In this document: positions 19,201 through 26,925 of the stretch, in pieces
Layout of the letters: every line of letters begins with the position of its first letter
Position numbering within the stretch: position 1 is the first letter of the stretch
Origin: Escherichia fergusonii ATCC 35469
GTDB taxonomy: Bacteria > Pseudomonadota > Gammaproteobacteria > Enterobacterales > Enterobacteriaceae
Direction: 5' to 3'
DNA length: 64,000 nt
Assembly: GCF_000026225.1 (NCBI RefSeq)
Contig: NC_011740.1
Location: 2,170,001-2,234,000 of the forward strand
Notes under the pieces: generated by a model
Told to the model about the DNA's origin: nothing
Databases searched by the model: none
The model's input: the letters and a program-made list of their open reading frames with translations, nothing else
Made by a program: the position numbers and the translations under genes

Positions 19201-19604
19201 TACCACCGCGGTTATTACATCTGATTATTCCGGCAGAAGCGGTTATCGATCACGCAGAAAGCGTGCAAAAACTGCGGCTGGCGGGATGTCGGATAGTGCT
19301 CAGCCAGGTGGGTCGCGATCTGCAAATTTTCAACACGCTGAAAGCGAATATGGCAGATTACCTGCTACTTGACGGTGAGCTATGCGCCAGCGTGCAGGGT
19401 AATTTGATGGATGAGATGCTGATTACGATTATTCAGGGGCACGCTCAGCGACTCGGGGTGAAGACTATCGCCGGGCCAGTTGTTTTACCCTTAGTGATGG
19501 ATACGCTTTCTGGCATCGGCGTTGATCTGATTTATGGTGATGTGATTGCCGATGCCCAACCATTGGATTTGCTGGTGAATAACAGTTATTTCGCGATTAA
19601 CTAA
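16287..19604 (+). CDS. dgcE: Diguanylate cyclase DgcE (YegE)
   Basis: 1105 aa membrane-bound c-di-GMP synthase. Order: N-terminal MASE1 domain with eight or more transmembrane helices (about 1-290), three PAS/PAC modules (about 300-670), a GGDEF domain with intact RLGGDEFG near residue 760, and a C-terminal EAL-like domain without the EAL metal motif (DHAESVQKLRLAGCRIVLS, LLLDGEL), so it should not degrade c-di-GMP. In K-12 it feeds c-di-GMP into the CsgD/curli switch through PdeR and DgcM. Length and sequence agree with K-12. Confidence 0.95.
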   Translation: MSKPSQHVLVTLPHPLLHLVSLGLVSFIFTLFSLELSQFGNQLAPLWFPTSIMMVAFYRHAGRMWPGIALTCSLGNIAASVLLFSTSSLNMIWTGINIVEAATGALLLRKLLPWYNPLKNLNDWLRLAFGSAIVPPLLGGVLILLITPGDDPLRSFFIWVLSESIGALALVPLGLLFKPHYLLRHRNPRLLFESLLTLAITLTLSWLSMLYLPWPFTFIIVLLMWSAVRLPRMEAFLIFLTTVMMVSLMMAADPSLLATPRTYLMSHMPWLPFLLILLPANIMTMVMYAFRAERKHISESETRFRNAMEYSAIGMALVGTEGQWLQTNKALCQFLGYNQDELRALTFQQLTWPEDLNKDLQQVEKLINGEINTYSMEKRYYNRTGDIVWALLAVSLVRHTDGTPLYFIAQIEDINELKRTEHINKRLMERITLANEAGGIGIWEWELKPDIFSWDKRMFELYEIPPHIKPNWQVWYECVLPEDRQHAEKVIRDSLQSRSPFKLEFRIAVKDGIRHIRALANRVLNKEGEVERLLGINMDMTEVKQLNEALFQEKERLHITLDSIGEAVVCIDMAMKITFMNPVAEKMSGWMQEEALGVPLLTVLHITFGDNGPLMENIYSADTSRSAIEQDVVLHCRSGGSYDVHYSITPLSTLDGSNIGSVLVIQDVTESRKMLRQLSYSASHDALTHLANRASFEKQLRILLQTVNSTHQRHALVFIDLDRFKAVNDSAGHAAGDALLRELASLMLSMLRSSDVLARLGGDEFGLLLPDCNVESARFIATRIISAVNDYHFIWEGRVHRVGASAGITLIDDNNHQAVEVMSQADIACYASKNGGRGRVTVYEPQQADAHIERAAMSIDEQWRMIKENQLMMIAHGVASPRIPEARNLWLISLKLWGCEGEIFDEQTFRRSFGDPALNHALDRRVLHEFFQQTAKAIASKGLSIALPLSVAGLSSAALVNELLEQLENSPLPPRLLHLIIPAEAVIDHAESVQKLRLAGCRIVLSQVGRDLQIFNTLKANMADYLLLDGELCASVQGNLMDEMLITIIQGHAQRLGVKTIAGPVVLPLVMDTLSGIGVDLIYGDVIADAQPLDLLVNNSYFAIN

Positions 19605-19620
19605 GGCGTGCTTCCCCATC

Positions 19621-19645
19621 GCCTGATGCGACGTATCAGGCCTAC
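19621..19645. repeat. Short REP element overlapping the alkA stop codon
   Basis: GCCTGATGCGACG-TATCAGGCCTAC is a compact REP hairpin. Its final CCTAC supplies the TAG stop of alkA (19642-19644 on the minus strand). It lies between the convergent yegE and alkA ends and may act as a transcript boundary. Confidence 0.8.
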
Positions 19646-20499
19646 AATTCGTCCGTTCCGTCGGGTTGCCAGCCTTCCGTATACCAGATATGCAACAGCG
19701 CATAAGAACGCCAGGGCTTCCAGCGCTCGGCATAACGGCGGATTTGTGCCGGTGTCATTCCCGGAAATCGCTGTTTAATCAGATAATCATCCGGCAGAAA
19801 AACATCTTTCGCCTGCCAGCCGCGCAAGGCGAAATAATTCGCCGTCCAGCGCCCGATACCCGGAAAAGTTTGCAGCTTTTTCATCGCTTGTTCTACGTCG
19901 CCCGGTATTATCATTGGTAAGGTGCCCTCCAGCGCCGCATTTGCCAGATGAATCAGCGCCTCTGCCCGTTTCAACGGCATACCTAACGCTTTTAATGCCT
20001 GCGGGTCGGCTACCGCCAGCCGCTGAGGCGTGGGGAAGCAGACATATTCCGGGTAATCATCCAGCCGTTCGCCATAAAGCTGTGCCACTCTGGCGGTCAA
20101 TTTTGCCGCCATCGCCACGCTCACCAGTTGGCCTAAAATCGCCCGCACGCCCTGCTCAAAAGCATCAACACAACCAGGTAAACGCAATCCGGGCCGCGCC
20201 GCGCCTAACTTTCCCAACGCACCGTTCACAATCTGCGGGTTACATTGCAGATCAAACAGGCGGCTCATTTTCGCCAGACACTCAGCGGCAACAGGTTCTA
20301 AACCTGCACTTAAATTTATGTGCAGAGTATGGCTGGCTATATCCGGAATAGCAGTCACCACGCCACGATGTTCACCCACCGCCAGACTACGGGCATAAAA
20401 ATCGTCAGCGACTGTTTCCACACCGCTCACCGCACGAGCGGCGAGAAAACCCAACATCCACGACCAGTCATACGGCGGCTGCCAGTTCAGGGTATACAT
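19642..20499 (-). CDS. alkA: 3-methyladenine DNA glycosylase II AlkA
   Basis: 285 aa HhH-GPD glycosylase that excises alkylated purines (3-methyladenine and others) during the adaptive response. The helix-hairpin-helix is LQTFPGIGRWTANYFALRGW, followed by DVFLPDDYL, which has the catalytic aspartate. The N-terminal domain is TBP-like. The C-terminus reads GWQPDGTDEL and ends inside a REP; K-12 as I remember it ends GWQPDEA, so this allele has a slightly longer tail of repeat-derived residues. An Ada box lies upstream. Confidence 0.94.
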   Translation of the reverse strand: MYTLNWQPPYDWSWMLGFLAARAVSGVETVADDFYARSLAVGEHRGVVTAIPDIASHTLHINLSAGLEPVAAECLAKMSRLFDLQCNPQIVNGALGKLGAARPGLRLPGCVDAFEQGVRAILGQLVSVAMAAKLTARVAQLYGERLDDYPEYVCFPTPQRLAVADPQALKALGMPLKRAEALIHLANAALEGTLPMIIPGDVEQAMKKLQTFPGIGRWTANYFALRGWQAKDVFLPDDYLIKQRFPGMTPAQIRRYAERWKPWRSYALLHIWYTEGWQPDGTDEL

Positions 20500-20545
20500 C
20501 GCATCTCCTTGTTAATCCGCTTTCAGCATAAACGTTATTCAGACG

Positions 20546-20559
20546 CTGCGCTTTGCTTT
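20546..20559 (-). promoter_or_regulatory. Ada-binding site upstream of alkA
   Basis: The minus strand reads AAAGCAAAGCGCAG about 47 bases upstream of the alkA ATG. This contains the AAAGCAAA/AAAGCGCA type sequence recognised by methylated Ada in the adaptive response to alkylation. A TATGCT about 20 bases downstream (minus strand) could serve as the -10. The site also lies close to the divergent yegD start. Confidence 0.6.
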
Positions 20560-20632
20560 CATATTCCGGTTGTCGCGACGGCAACATTTCGCTAAAGTCA
20601 CGCCCCTTCTTCACCGGCATGGGGATTATTTC

Positions 20633-21985
20633 GTGTTTATTGGTTTTGATTACGGTACAGCAAACTGTTCAGTGGCGGTCATGCGTGACGGTAAACCGCA
20701 TTTGCTAAAAATGGAAAACGACAGCACGCTGCTGCCTTCAATGCTTTGCGCGCCAACGCGTGAAGCGGTAAGCGAATGGCTGTACCGCCATCATGATGTT
20801 CCGGCAGACGACGATGAAACGCAGGCGCTGTTACGTCGGGCAATTCGTTATAACCGCGAAGAAGATATCGATGTCACGGCGAAAAGCGTGCAGTTCGGTC
20901 TTTCCTCACTGGCGCAGTACATTGATGATCCGGAAGAAGTGTGGTTTGTGAAATCACCAAAATCGTTCCTCGGTGCCAGCGGCTTAAAACCGCAGCAGGT
21001 GGCGCTGTTTGAGGATCTGGTCTGCGCAATGATGCTGCACATTCGCAAGCAGGCCCAGACACAGCAGCCAGAAGCGATTACCCAGGCGGTGATTGGTCGC
21101 CCGATCAACTTCCAGGGGCTGGGCGGCGATGAGGCAAACGCCCAGGCACAAGGGATTCTGGAGCGCGCAGCAAAGCGTGCCGGGTTTAAGGATGTGGTAT
21201 TCCAGTACGAGCCGGTGGCGGCTGGGCTGGATTACGAAGCCACCTTGCAGGAAGAAAAACGGGTGCTGGTGGTGGATATTGGTGGTGGTACGACTGACTG
21301 TTCTTTACTGCTAATGGGGCCACAGTGGCGTTCACGTCTCGATCGTGAAGCCAGCCTGCTGGGTCACAGTGGTTGCCGTATTGGCGGTAACGATCTGGAT
21401 ATCGCACTGGCGTTTAAAAATCTGATGCCATTACTGGGCATGGGTGGCGAAACTGAAAAAGGCATCGCCCTACCGATCCTGCCGTGGTGGAATGCGATTG
21501 CCATCAACGATGTACCTGCGCAGAGTGATTTCTACAGTAGTGCTAACGGTCGTCTGCTTAACGATCTGGTACGCGACGCCCGCGAACCGGAGAAAGTGGC
21601 CCTGTTACAGAAAGTCTGGCGTCAGCGTTTAAGCTATCGCCTGGTGCGCAGTGCAGAAGAGAGCAAAATCGCCCTTTCAAGCGTAGCGGAAACCCGCGCC
21701 TCACTGCCGTTTATCAGCGATGAACTGGCAACGCTGATTAGCCAACAAGGGCTGGAAAGCGCCCTCAGCCAGCCGCTGGCGCGGATTCTGGAACAGGTGC
21801 AACTGGCGCTGGATAACGCCCAGGAAAAACCGGATGTTATCTATCTGACCGGCGGTAGCGCCCGTTCGCCGCTGATTAAAAAAGCGCTGACAGAACAGTT
21901 GCCGGGCATTCCGATTGCAGGTGGCGATGACTTTGGCTCCGTCACCGCCGGGCTGGCACGCTGGGCGGAAGTGGTGTTTCGTTAA
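20633..21985 (+). CDS. yegD: Predicted Hsp70-family chaperone YegD
   Basis: 450 aa, actin-like ATPase fold with the Hsp70 phosphate motifs FIGFDYGTANCSVAV at the N-terminus, LVVDIGGGTTDCSLL in the middle, and YLTGGSARSPLIK near the end. It lacks the substrate-binding domain of DnaK. Function unestablished. The start is the GTG at 20633 (VFIGFDYG), which matches K-12; an upstream ATG at 20570 would add 21 residues with no conserved content and lies in the alkA promoter region. Confidence 0.93.
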   Translation: MFIGFDYGTANCSVAVMRDGKPHLLKMENDSTLLPSMLCAPTREAVSEWLYRHHDVPADDDETQALLRRAIRYNREEDIDVTAKSVQFGLSSLAQYIDDPEEVWFVKSPKSFLGASGLKPQQVALFEDLVCAMMLHIRKQAQTQQPEAITQAVIGRPINFQGLGGDEANAQAQGILERAAKRAGFKDVVFQYEPVAAGLDYEATLQEEKRVLVVDIGGGTTDCSLLLMGPQWRSRLDREASLLGHSGCRIGGNDLDIALAFKNLMPLLGMGGETEKGIALPILPWWNAIAINDVPAQSDFYSSANGRLLNDLVRDAREPEKVALLQKVWRQRLSYRLVRSAEESKIALSSVAETRASLPFISDELATLISQQGLESALSQPLARILEQVQLALDNAQEKPDVIYLTGGSARSPLIKKALTEQLPGIPIAGGDDFGSVTAGLARWAEVVFR

Positions 21986-21997
21986 TTGAAAAATGGC

Positions 21998-23944
21998 TCA
22001 GCAGCGGCTTAAATCAGCCTGCGCCTGAGCCAGTTTCTCCGCTGCCTGACGTAATGGTTCCATCAACGGAATGGTCCGTGCAGGAGCATGAAGGCGGAAT
22101 CGCTGCAACTCTGTCGCGCCGACAGTCAGCGCCGATTCCAGCCGATGTCGTTTGGCGGTCATTTTCGCCATTACCGCTTGTCTGTCTGCTGGCGTTACCG
22201 CTTCATTCGGCCTGAACACAAAACGGCGTTCGCAACTCGCTTTCCAGTCGATAACCGCCTGTGTCAGATGATCACCAAACCCTTTCACTTGCTTAACACC
22301 ACGACGGGTAACATCTGCTGCTGTTTCAATACCAAAAGACCGTAACGCCGCTTTACGCGCAGGGCCAACGCCGGGAATAGAGGCAACATCAATAAAAAAT
22401 CCCTCCAGAAACTTCTGCTTCTGCCGTTCCCTTGCGTTGTCCTGAAGTGCTGCCAGATCGCGCTTTTCTTCTTCCGGTAAACCGAGAATTTCGTCCTTCA
22501 TTTTTTCGAGCATCGTCCGTTTGGCGATAAAACCTTCCAACCCGCCCAACTGTTGGATCTGGCTGACTAAATGGTCATAGTCCATTTTCGCACGATTAAA
22601 TACCTCACGACGGTGCTGGACTTCTGCTTTGTAAGCTTTGCTTGTCAGACTGCCAATAATCCAGATAGCCGCCAGCACAGGCACCAAAATAATATAACGC
22701 GGTTCTGCCTGAAGACCGCAAAGCAACAGCGATAACGCTGACAGTGTGATCTCAATCAGAATAATGTATTCACGCCGTAACAGGCCTAAAGGAAGCGGCC
22801 TGCCAGCTGGTTGGAAATGATCGGGTAATGGTAACTGTAGTGCTGGCGGTGCTACTGACGCCATCACCATCGCCCAGACTTTCGCCAGCACAAAATCACC
22901 GCCGGTGGTAATCACCTCTTCGCCAAGATCAATAAAATAGATAACGCCTTGATTATCCAGTGTACACCACGGACAGTCAGTCAAATGACCAGGGTAAACA
23001 TGCATTGCCGAAACAGTACATTTCTTTAATTGTTGGCGTAGAGAATCCAGTGCCGCTATCCACGCTTTTGCCGTCGGACGCCCGGTTGCCACGCCACTTT
23101 CCGTGAACGCCTGCTGAAACATGGCTTCAACATCACCCGGTAACATCGATAGCGGAATCGATCGTGGCGGCGATTTTAAACCACGTCGCTGATTATCTGA
23201 CGCGTAGGCATAACGGAAATGGGCAATATCCGTCTCCAGCGCATTACCCGCATCAGAGATAAGCGGTACACCGGAATAAGGATGCCGACCACCAAACAAG
23301 ACGTGAAAAATCAGCAACGCAAGGCCAAAATTATCGTGATTCGTGGTGCGTTCAAAGCCGATAAATGACGGTAAGGTTTGCAGCTCTGGCGGCGTAAAAT
23401 GCGACACGCCGACTTCGCATAAATGCAGTGTGCCATTGGCGTTAATCTGAAAGGAGTCACTATCGATCAACACCACTTTGCTGTCGCGACCTACCATAAA
23501 GCTGTTCTGGTTTACGTCACCCACGACGTGCCCGTGCTCATGAACCGTAGCAAAAGATGAAGCAATATTGCGCGCAACATAGAGTAGAAAATCCCACGCA
23601 CAATGAGGGTAACTCTGGCGACGATGTGCCGGGCTATAGATCATATGAATCGGTTCTTTACCAGAAACTTTTGGCATCATAAAACCGATAACTTTTCCGC
23701 CTCGTCCACCGTGAAGCGTTGCCTGCGGCCAGGCGACATAATTCAGCAACTGCGCGTCAACTGTCGCAGCCATAAAGGCAAGTTTGTCCTGTTTTAAGGC
23801 GGGTGGCGGCGTGTGATAAATCTTGGCAACGCTATCGACAAACTCCTCGATATCATAAACCGCGCCTTCGCCGCCTTTGCCCAGTTCACGCCCGAGAGTG
23901 GTCAATTCACCTGTCGATGTAAATACTTTTATATTTGTCTTCAT
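21998..23944 (-). CDS. yegI: Eukaryotic-like Ser/Thr kinase YegI with helix-hairpin-helix domain
   Basis: 648 aa. The kinase domain has a glycine-rich loop LGKGGEGAVYDIE (about 20-32), a catalytic loop HVVGDVNQNSF in place of the canonical HRDxxxxN, and a DSD sequence (VLIDSDSF) where DFG is expected. Two hydrophobic helices lie around 385-425, then a coiled coil, then a helix-hairpin-helix pair (SIPGVGPARKAAL, VKQVKGFGDHLTQ). YegI has been shown to autophosphorylate and to be dephosphorylated by PphC. With pphC and yegL, whose starts lie 1.5-2 kb away on the same strand, it forms a kinase/phosphatase/vWA group; yegJ lies between, on the other strand. Confidence 0.93.
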   Translation of the reverse strand: MKTNIKVFTSTGELTTLGRELGKGGEGAVYDIEEFVDSVAKIYHTPPPALKQDKLAFMAATVDAQLLNYVAWPQATLHGGRGGKVIGFMMPKVSGKEPIHMIYSPAHRRQSYPHCAWDFLLYVARNIASSFATVHEHGHVVGDVNQNSFMVGRDSKVVLIDSDSFQINANGTLHLCEVGVSHFTPPELQTLPSFIGFERTTNHDNFGLALLIFHVLFGGRHPYSGVPLISDAGNALETDIAHFRYAYASDNQRRGLKSPPRSIPLSMLPGDVEAMFQQAFTESGVATGRPTAKAWIAALDSLRQQLKKCTVSAMHVYPGHLTDCPWCTLDNQGVIYFIDLGEEVITTGGDFVLAKVWAMVMASVAPPALQLPLPDHFQPAGRPLPLGLLRREYIILIEITLSALSLLLCGLQAEPRYIILVPVLAAIWIIGSLTSKAYKAEVQHRREVFNRAKMDYDHLVSQIQQLGGLEGFIAKRTMLEKMKDEILGLPEEEKRDLAALQDNARERQKQKFLEGFFIDVASIPGVGPARKAALRSFGIETAADVTRRGVKQVKGFGDHLTQAVIDWKASCERRFVFRPNEAVTPADRQAVMAKMTAKRHRLESALTVGATELQRFRLHAPARTIPLMEPLRQAAEKLAQAQADLSRC

Positions 23945-24144
23945 AATGTTTCAAGGGCAGTCATATTATATTTCAATGAATAATAACACTGCCCATTATA
24001 ATTATTTCTATATTGGAAGAGTCCCACTCAAGAATAAAAATGATAATGCAATTTCATCAGGATACAATTCAATTCCAACCTGATAATGATTCACTTCCAC
24101 AGGTTTTTTGCTAACTTTTACTACACAGGGATTCTGGAGAAAAA

Positions 24145-24606
24145 ATGAAAAAGATATTACTTATGTTGTGTCTGCTATTTTTTACTACCGCAAGCTATTG
24201 TGAGATTTCGGATACGTTAGTGACAGGAGGTTATGATAAAAAGGCGATGTCTGACGCGATTAAACATGCGCGGAAAGAAACCGATCAATTCATCGAAGTT
24301 ATGAATAAAAAAGATGCTGATACTTTCGCAGTCAAAGCCCCGATAACCGATCGCGGAGAAACCGAGCATTTCTGGCTCACGGATGTCACTTATTCTAACG
24401 GCATGTTTATTGGTATAATAAGCAATGACCCTGGTATTGTTACAAACGTAGAATATGGCCAGGAGTGGAAAATCAAGAAAGAAGATATTTCAGACTGGAT
24501 GTATACGCGCGGGGATAAAATTTACGGTGGTTATACCATTGATCCTTTATTGGTCACCTATCCAAAAGAAGAAGCCGACGAGCTAAGAGCAAAATTAGTT
24601 CGCTAG
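24145..24606 (+). CDS. yegJ: Secreted DUF2314-type protein YegJ
   Basis: 153 aa with a clear Sec signal peptide (MKKILLMLCLLFFTTASYC). The mature part has the DUF2314 pattern: FAVKAPITDRGETEHFWLTDVTYSNGMFIGIISNDP and the downstream IKKEDISDWMY. Function unknown, probably periplasmic. The gene points opposite to its neighbours yegI and pphC and has a strong GGAGAAAA ribosome site. More AT-rich than the flanking genes, which hints at separate acquisition. Confidence 0.9.
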   Translation: MKKILLMLCLLFFTTASYCEISDTLVTGGYDKKAMSDAIKHARKETDQFIEVMNKKDADTFAVKAPITDRGETEHFWLTDVTYSNGMFIGIISNDPGIVTNVEYGQEWKIKKEDISDWMYTRGDKIYGGYTIDPLLVTYPKEEADELRAKLVR

Positions 24607-24633
24607 CCAGCCATTATATTGATTGCTTAAACT

Positions 24634-24661
24634 GGCGGTTGAACCGTTGTCTTCAACCGCC
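24634..24661. terminator. Hairpin between the convergent ends of yegJ and pphC
   Basis: GGCGGTTGAA (24634-24643) and TTCAACCGCC (24652-24661) form a perfect 10-bp stem with an 8-base loop. There is no clear U-run on either side, so it may be a weak bidirectional terminator or an mRNA 3' stabiliser. Confidence 0.5.
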
Positions 24662-24670
24662 ATGCGATGT

Positions 24671-25432
24671 TCATTCTGTCCACATAGCCAGTGCTAACGT
24701 TTTATCATCATCGGTACGCTCGTTTACCGCTGGGCTGGACAAAAACTGCTTTAACAATTCAGGTAATAAATCGAGTTGTTCCTGCGTTGCTGACGCCAGT
24801 CCATTGAAAAACGGGGCAAAGAAAGGCACATGAGGAGAATTATCCAGCATATTTAACGCCAGCCGCTGAATACCATCCGTAAATGCTGCAACTTTATGCG
24901 CACGCTCAGTGCTGGTGAAAGTTTCCAGTCTGGAAACGGCATCTTCATCGGTAATGAAATGCGTCATATTGGCATATTCACCCACCATCGGCGTAAGCGG
25001 TAATTGCAGACCGTGACCAAAATCCACCACCACGCCGCCATCGCCAATCTGCATAATCAAGGTGCCGTTAGCCGACGAAATCAATCCCAGAAACGTGCTG
25101 GCAAAATCGCGAACTGCTAATTCTTTAGCTTCCGCCTCGGCAAAAAGTCGCTGACGAATAGTCAGTACCATATTTGTGGCGAGGACATCATTAAGCCCCA
25201 ATTCCCCACCCTGCACTTTTTGCGACATATAAGCCATCGCTTCATTGACGGCGAGCATCGCGCCTTCGCCCCCCTGCGAAACGCTACCTGCGCCATCAGC
25301 AAGGAACATCACCAGTAATGGTTGCTGGTCGTTTAGGCAGACAACCTGCATCTGGCAGGCATCCTGACAAGGTAAATCAGCGCTGATGTGCGACGTTCCA
25401 ACGGCTGATGCATAAACCAGACGCCAGCTCAC
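24671..25432 (-). CDS. pphC: PP2C-type Ser/Thr phosphatase PphC
   Basis: 253 aa PP2C-like phosphatase (formerly YegK). Recognisable acidic motifs are VMFLADGAGSVSQGGEGA (metal-binding Asp and Gly), LIMQIGDGGVVVD, and AFTDGIQRL near residue 180. PphC dephosphorylates YegI. Its start codon overlaps the yegL stop by four bases (25429-25432), so yegL-pphC is a coupled pair. Confidence 0.93.
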   Translation of the reverse strand: MSWRLVYASAVGTSHISADLPCQDACQMQVVCLNDQQPLLVMFLADGAGSVSQGGEGAMLAVNEAMAYMSQKVQGGELGLNDVLATNMVLTIRQRLFAEAEAKELAVRDFASTFLGLISSANGTLIMQIGDGGVVVDFGHGLQLPLTPMVGEYANMTHFITDEDAVSRLETFTSTERAHKVAAFTDGIQRLALNMLDNSPHVPFFAPFFNGLASATQEQLDLLPELLKQFLSSPAVNERTDDDKTLALAMWTE

Positions 25433-26088
25433 ACTGACGTCCAGCCTTTTGGCGCTTCCAGCACAACTTCCGTTCCCGGCGTGGAGCGGGAAACCGAACG
25501 CAGCGAACTGGATAACCAGCTAAACAGTTCACGGAATTGTAATCCCTGTAGTGGTAAAGGCTGACGAACGCTGATTTGTGCCAGGGTCTTCATATCAGCC
25601 CCCTGAACACCGATGGTAAAGAAGGCAAACTTTTTATCTTCTTCCCCCTGAAACACTTTGTTGGCGGCAGCCTGCCACTCATCGGTTGGTGCGCCATCAG
25701 TGATCAGGAAAATCCACGGACGATAATATGAAATACCATTTGCGCGGTACTCACGTTTCCGTTCCTCAACCATATTCATGGCTTTGGTAATGGCGGCGCC
25801 CATTGGTGTATCCCCCTGGGCAAACAGGATGGGCGGGAAAAAATTAGCGGCGCTGGTAAATGGTTGTTCCACATGCACCGGGCCGAACGTCACAATACCG
25901 AGTTCCACTCTTTTTAAAGCCAGCGGATCGGCAAGCAGTTCATCACGAAAGGTAACCAATCCGGCGTTAAGTTCATTAATAGGTCTGCCGCTCATTGAGC
26001 CAGAAACATCCAGCAGCAAAATGCAGGGACAACGTGGTTCCGGGTTACTGGCAAAATCGCTGGTGGCAAACGTGATTTGTTCGCTCAT
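25429..26088 (-). CDS. yegL: von Willebrand factor A domain protein YegL
   Basis: 219 aa vWA protein of the TerY type. The MIDAS motif DVSGSMSG is at about 27-34, followed by the conserved threonine in QGDTPMGAAI and the aspartate in LITDGAPTDEW. It probably acts as a metal-dependent scaffold for partner proteins. It is the first gene of the pair with pphC; kinase yegI lies downstream on the same strand. Function unproven in vivo. Confidence 0.92.
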   Translation of the reverse strand: MSEQITFATSDFASNPEPRCPCILLLDVSGSMSGRPINELNAGLVTFRDELLADPLALKRVELGIVTFGPVHVEQPFTSAANFFPPILFAQGDTPMGAAITKAMNMVEERKREYRANGISYYRPWIFLITDGAPTDEWQAAANKVFQGEEDKKFAFFTIGVQGADMKTLAQISVRQPLPLQGLQFRELFSWLSSSLRSVSRSTPGTEVVLEAPKGWTSV

Positions 26089-26234
26089 AAGAAATCCTTT
26101 CTTAGAGAATTATTGAGGTCCGGTATCATACCGACTGCAATAATGAAATAAGAGCAGGCAAAGCAACTTTCAGAATTCGGCCCATAAGCGCAGAGGGTTT
26201 TGCTATTCGCCCCGCAAGAACGTGGACTTACAGA

Positions 26235-26263
26235 TTGACAATAAGGGTGGATTAACATAACTT
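26235..26263 (+). promoter_or_regulatory. Promoter of the first sib RNA
   Basis: A consensus TTGACA -35 (26235-26240), a 17-base spacer and TAACTT as -10 (26258-26263). The other two copies have the same layout: TTGACA 26563-26568 with TACTTT 26586-26591, and TTGACA 26891-26896 with TACTTT 26914-26919. Confidence 0.7.
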
Positions 26264-26267
26264 CAGG

Positions 26268-26412
26268 AGTGAGGGTAGAGCGGGGTTTCCCCCGCCCTGG
26301 TAGTCTTAGTAAGCTGGCCAGCTAATAACTAAGAGCACCACGATGATGAGTAGCTTCATCATGACCCTTTCCTTATTTAAGGCCCCTTCCTCGGGAGGGG
26401 CTTTCCCGTTTC
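26268..26412 (+). ncRNA. Sib antitoxin RNA, copy 1
   Basis: About 145 nt beginning near AGTGAGGGTAGAGCGGGG, with an early GC-rich hairpin (GCGGGG...CCCCGC) and ending in the terminator CCCCTTCCTCGGGAGGGGCTTT. It matches the SibA/SibB family of K-12 at the same position between yegL and mdtA. It is transcribed across the small ibs gene on the other strand and blocks its translation. Start and end are approximate. Confidence 0.88.
26306..26362 (-). CDS. Ibs small hydrophobic toxin, copy 1
   Basis: An 18-codon frame on the minus strand reading MMKLLIIVVLLVISWPAY then TAA. This is the typical Ibs peptide: two start Met, one Lys, a run of branched aliphatic residues and a C-terminal PAY/SAY. Overproduced Ibs peptides depolarise the inner membrane. 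It is fully covered by the antisense Sib RNA. I do not assign the letter (ibsA or ibsB) because there are three copies here. Confidence 0.88.
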   Translation of the reverse strand: MMKLLIIVVLLVISWPAY

Positions 26413-26597
26413 AGCGTCCCGCTGAAATCGGCGGCCTACCTCCTTTCGCCATGCAAGCAGTCTATCGCTAACTTGCAGATAAAATAGTTTCACATGTGAT
26501 TATTGCGTAACGTCTCGCAAAGAATATTTGCTGGCAGGATCGCAGACTACAAAGCCTGCGGATTGACAATCTGATTGTGAAGGCATACTTTCAGGAG

Positions 26598-26740
26598 TGA
26601 GGGTAGAGCGGGGTTTCCCCCGCCCTGGTAGTCTTAGTAAGCCGGTAAGCTAATGACTAAGAGCACCACGATGATGAGTATCTTCATCATGACCCTTTCC
26701 TTATTTAAGGCCCCTTCCTCGGGAGGGGCTTTCCCGTTTC
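26598..26740 (+). ncRNA. Sib antitoxin RNA, copy 2
   Basis: Second copy of the sib unit, nearly identical to copy 1 in the 5' hairpin and terminator, with differences concentrated over the toxin-coding part. Its TTGACA/TACTTT promoter has a 17-base spacer. Boundaries approximate. Confidence 0.88.
26634..26690 (-). CDS. Ibs small hydrophobic toxin, copy 2
   Basis: Minus-strand 18-codon frame reading MMKILIIVVLLVISLPAY then TAA. Differs from copy 1 at residues 4 and 15. Covered by the antisense Sib RNA of copy 2. Confidence 0.88.
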   Translation of the reverse strand: MMKILIIVVLLVISLPAY

Positions 26741-26925
26741 AGCGTCCCGCTGAAATCGTCGGCCTACCTCCTTTTGCCCTGAATGCAGTCTATCGCTAAC
26801 GCGTAGATAAAATAGTTTCATCTGTGATTATTGCGTAACGACTCGCAAAGAATATTTGCAGACAGGATCGCAAACTGCAAAGCCTGCGGATTGACATTCT
26901 GACCGTGAAGGCATACTTTCAGGAG

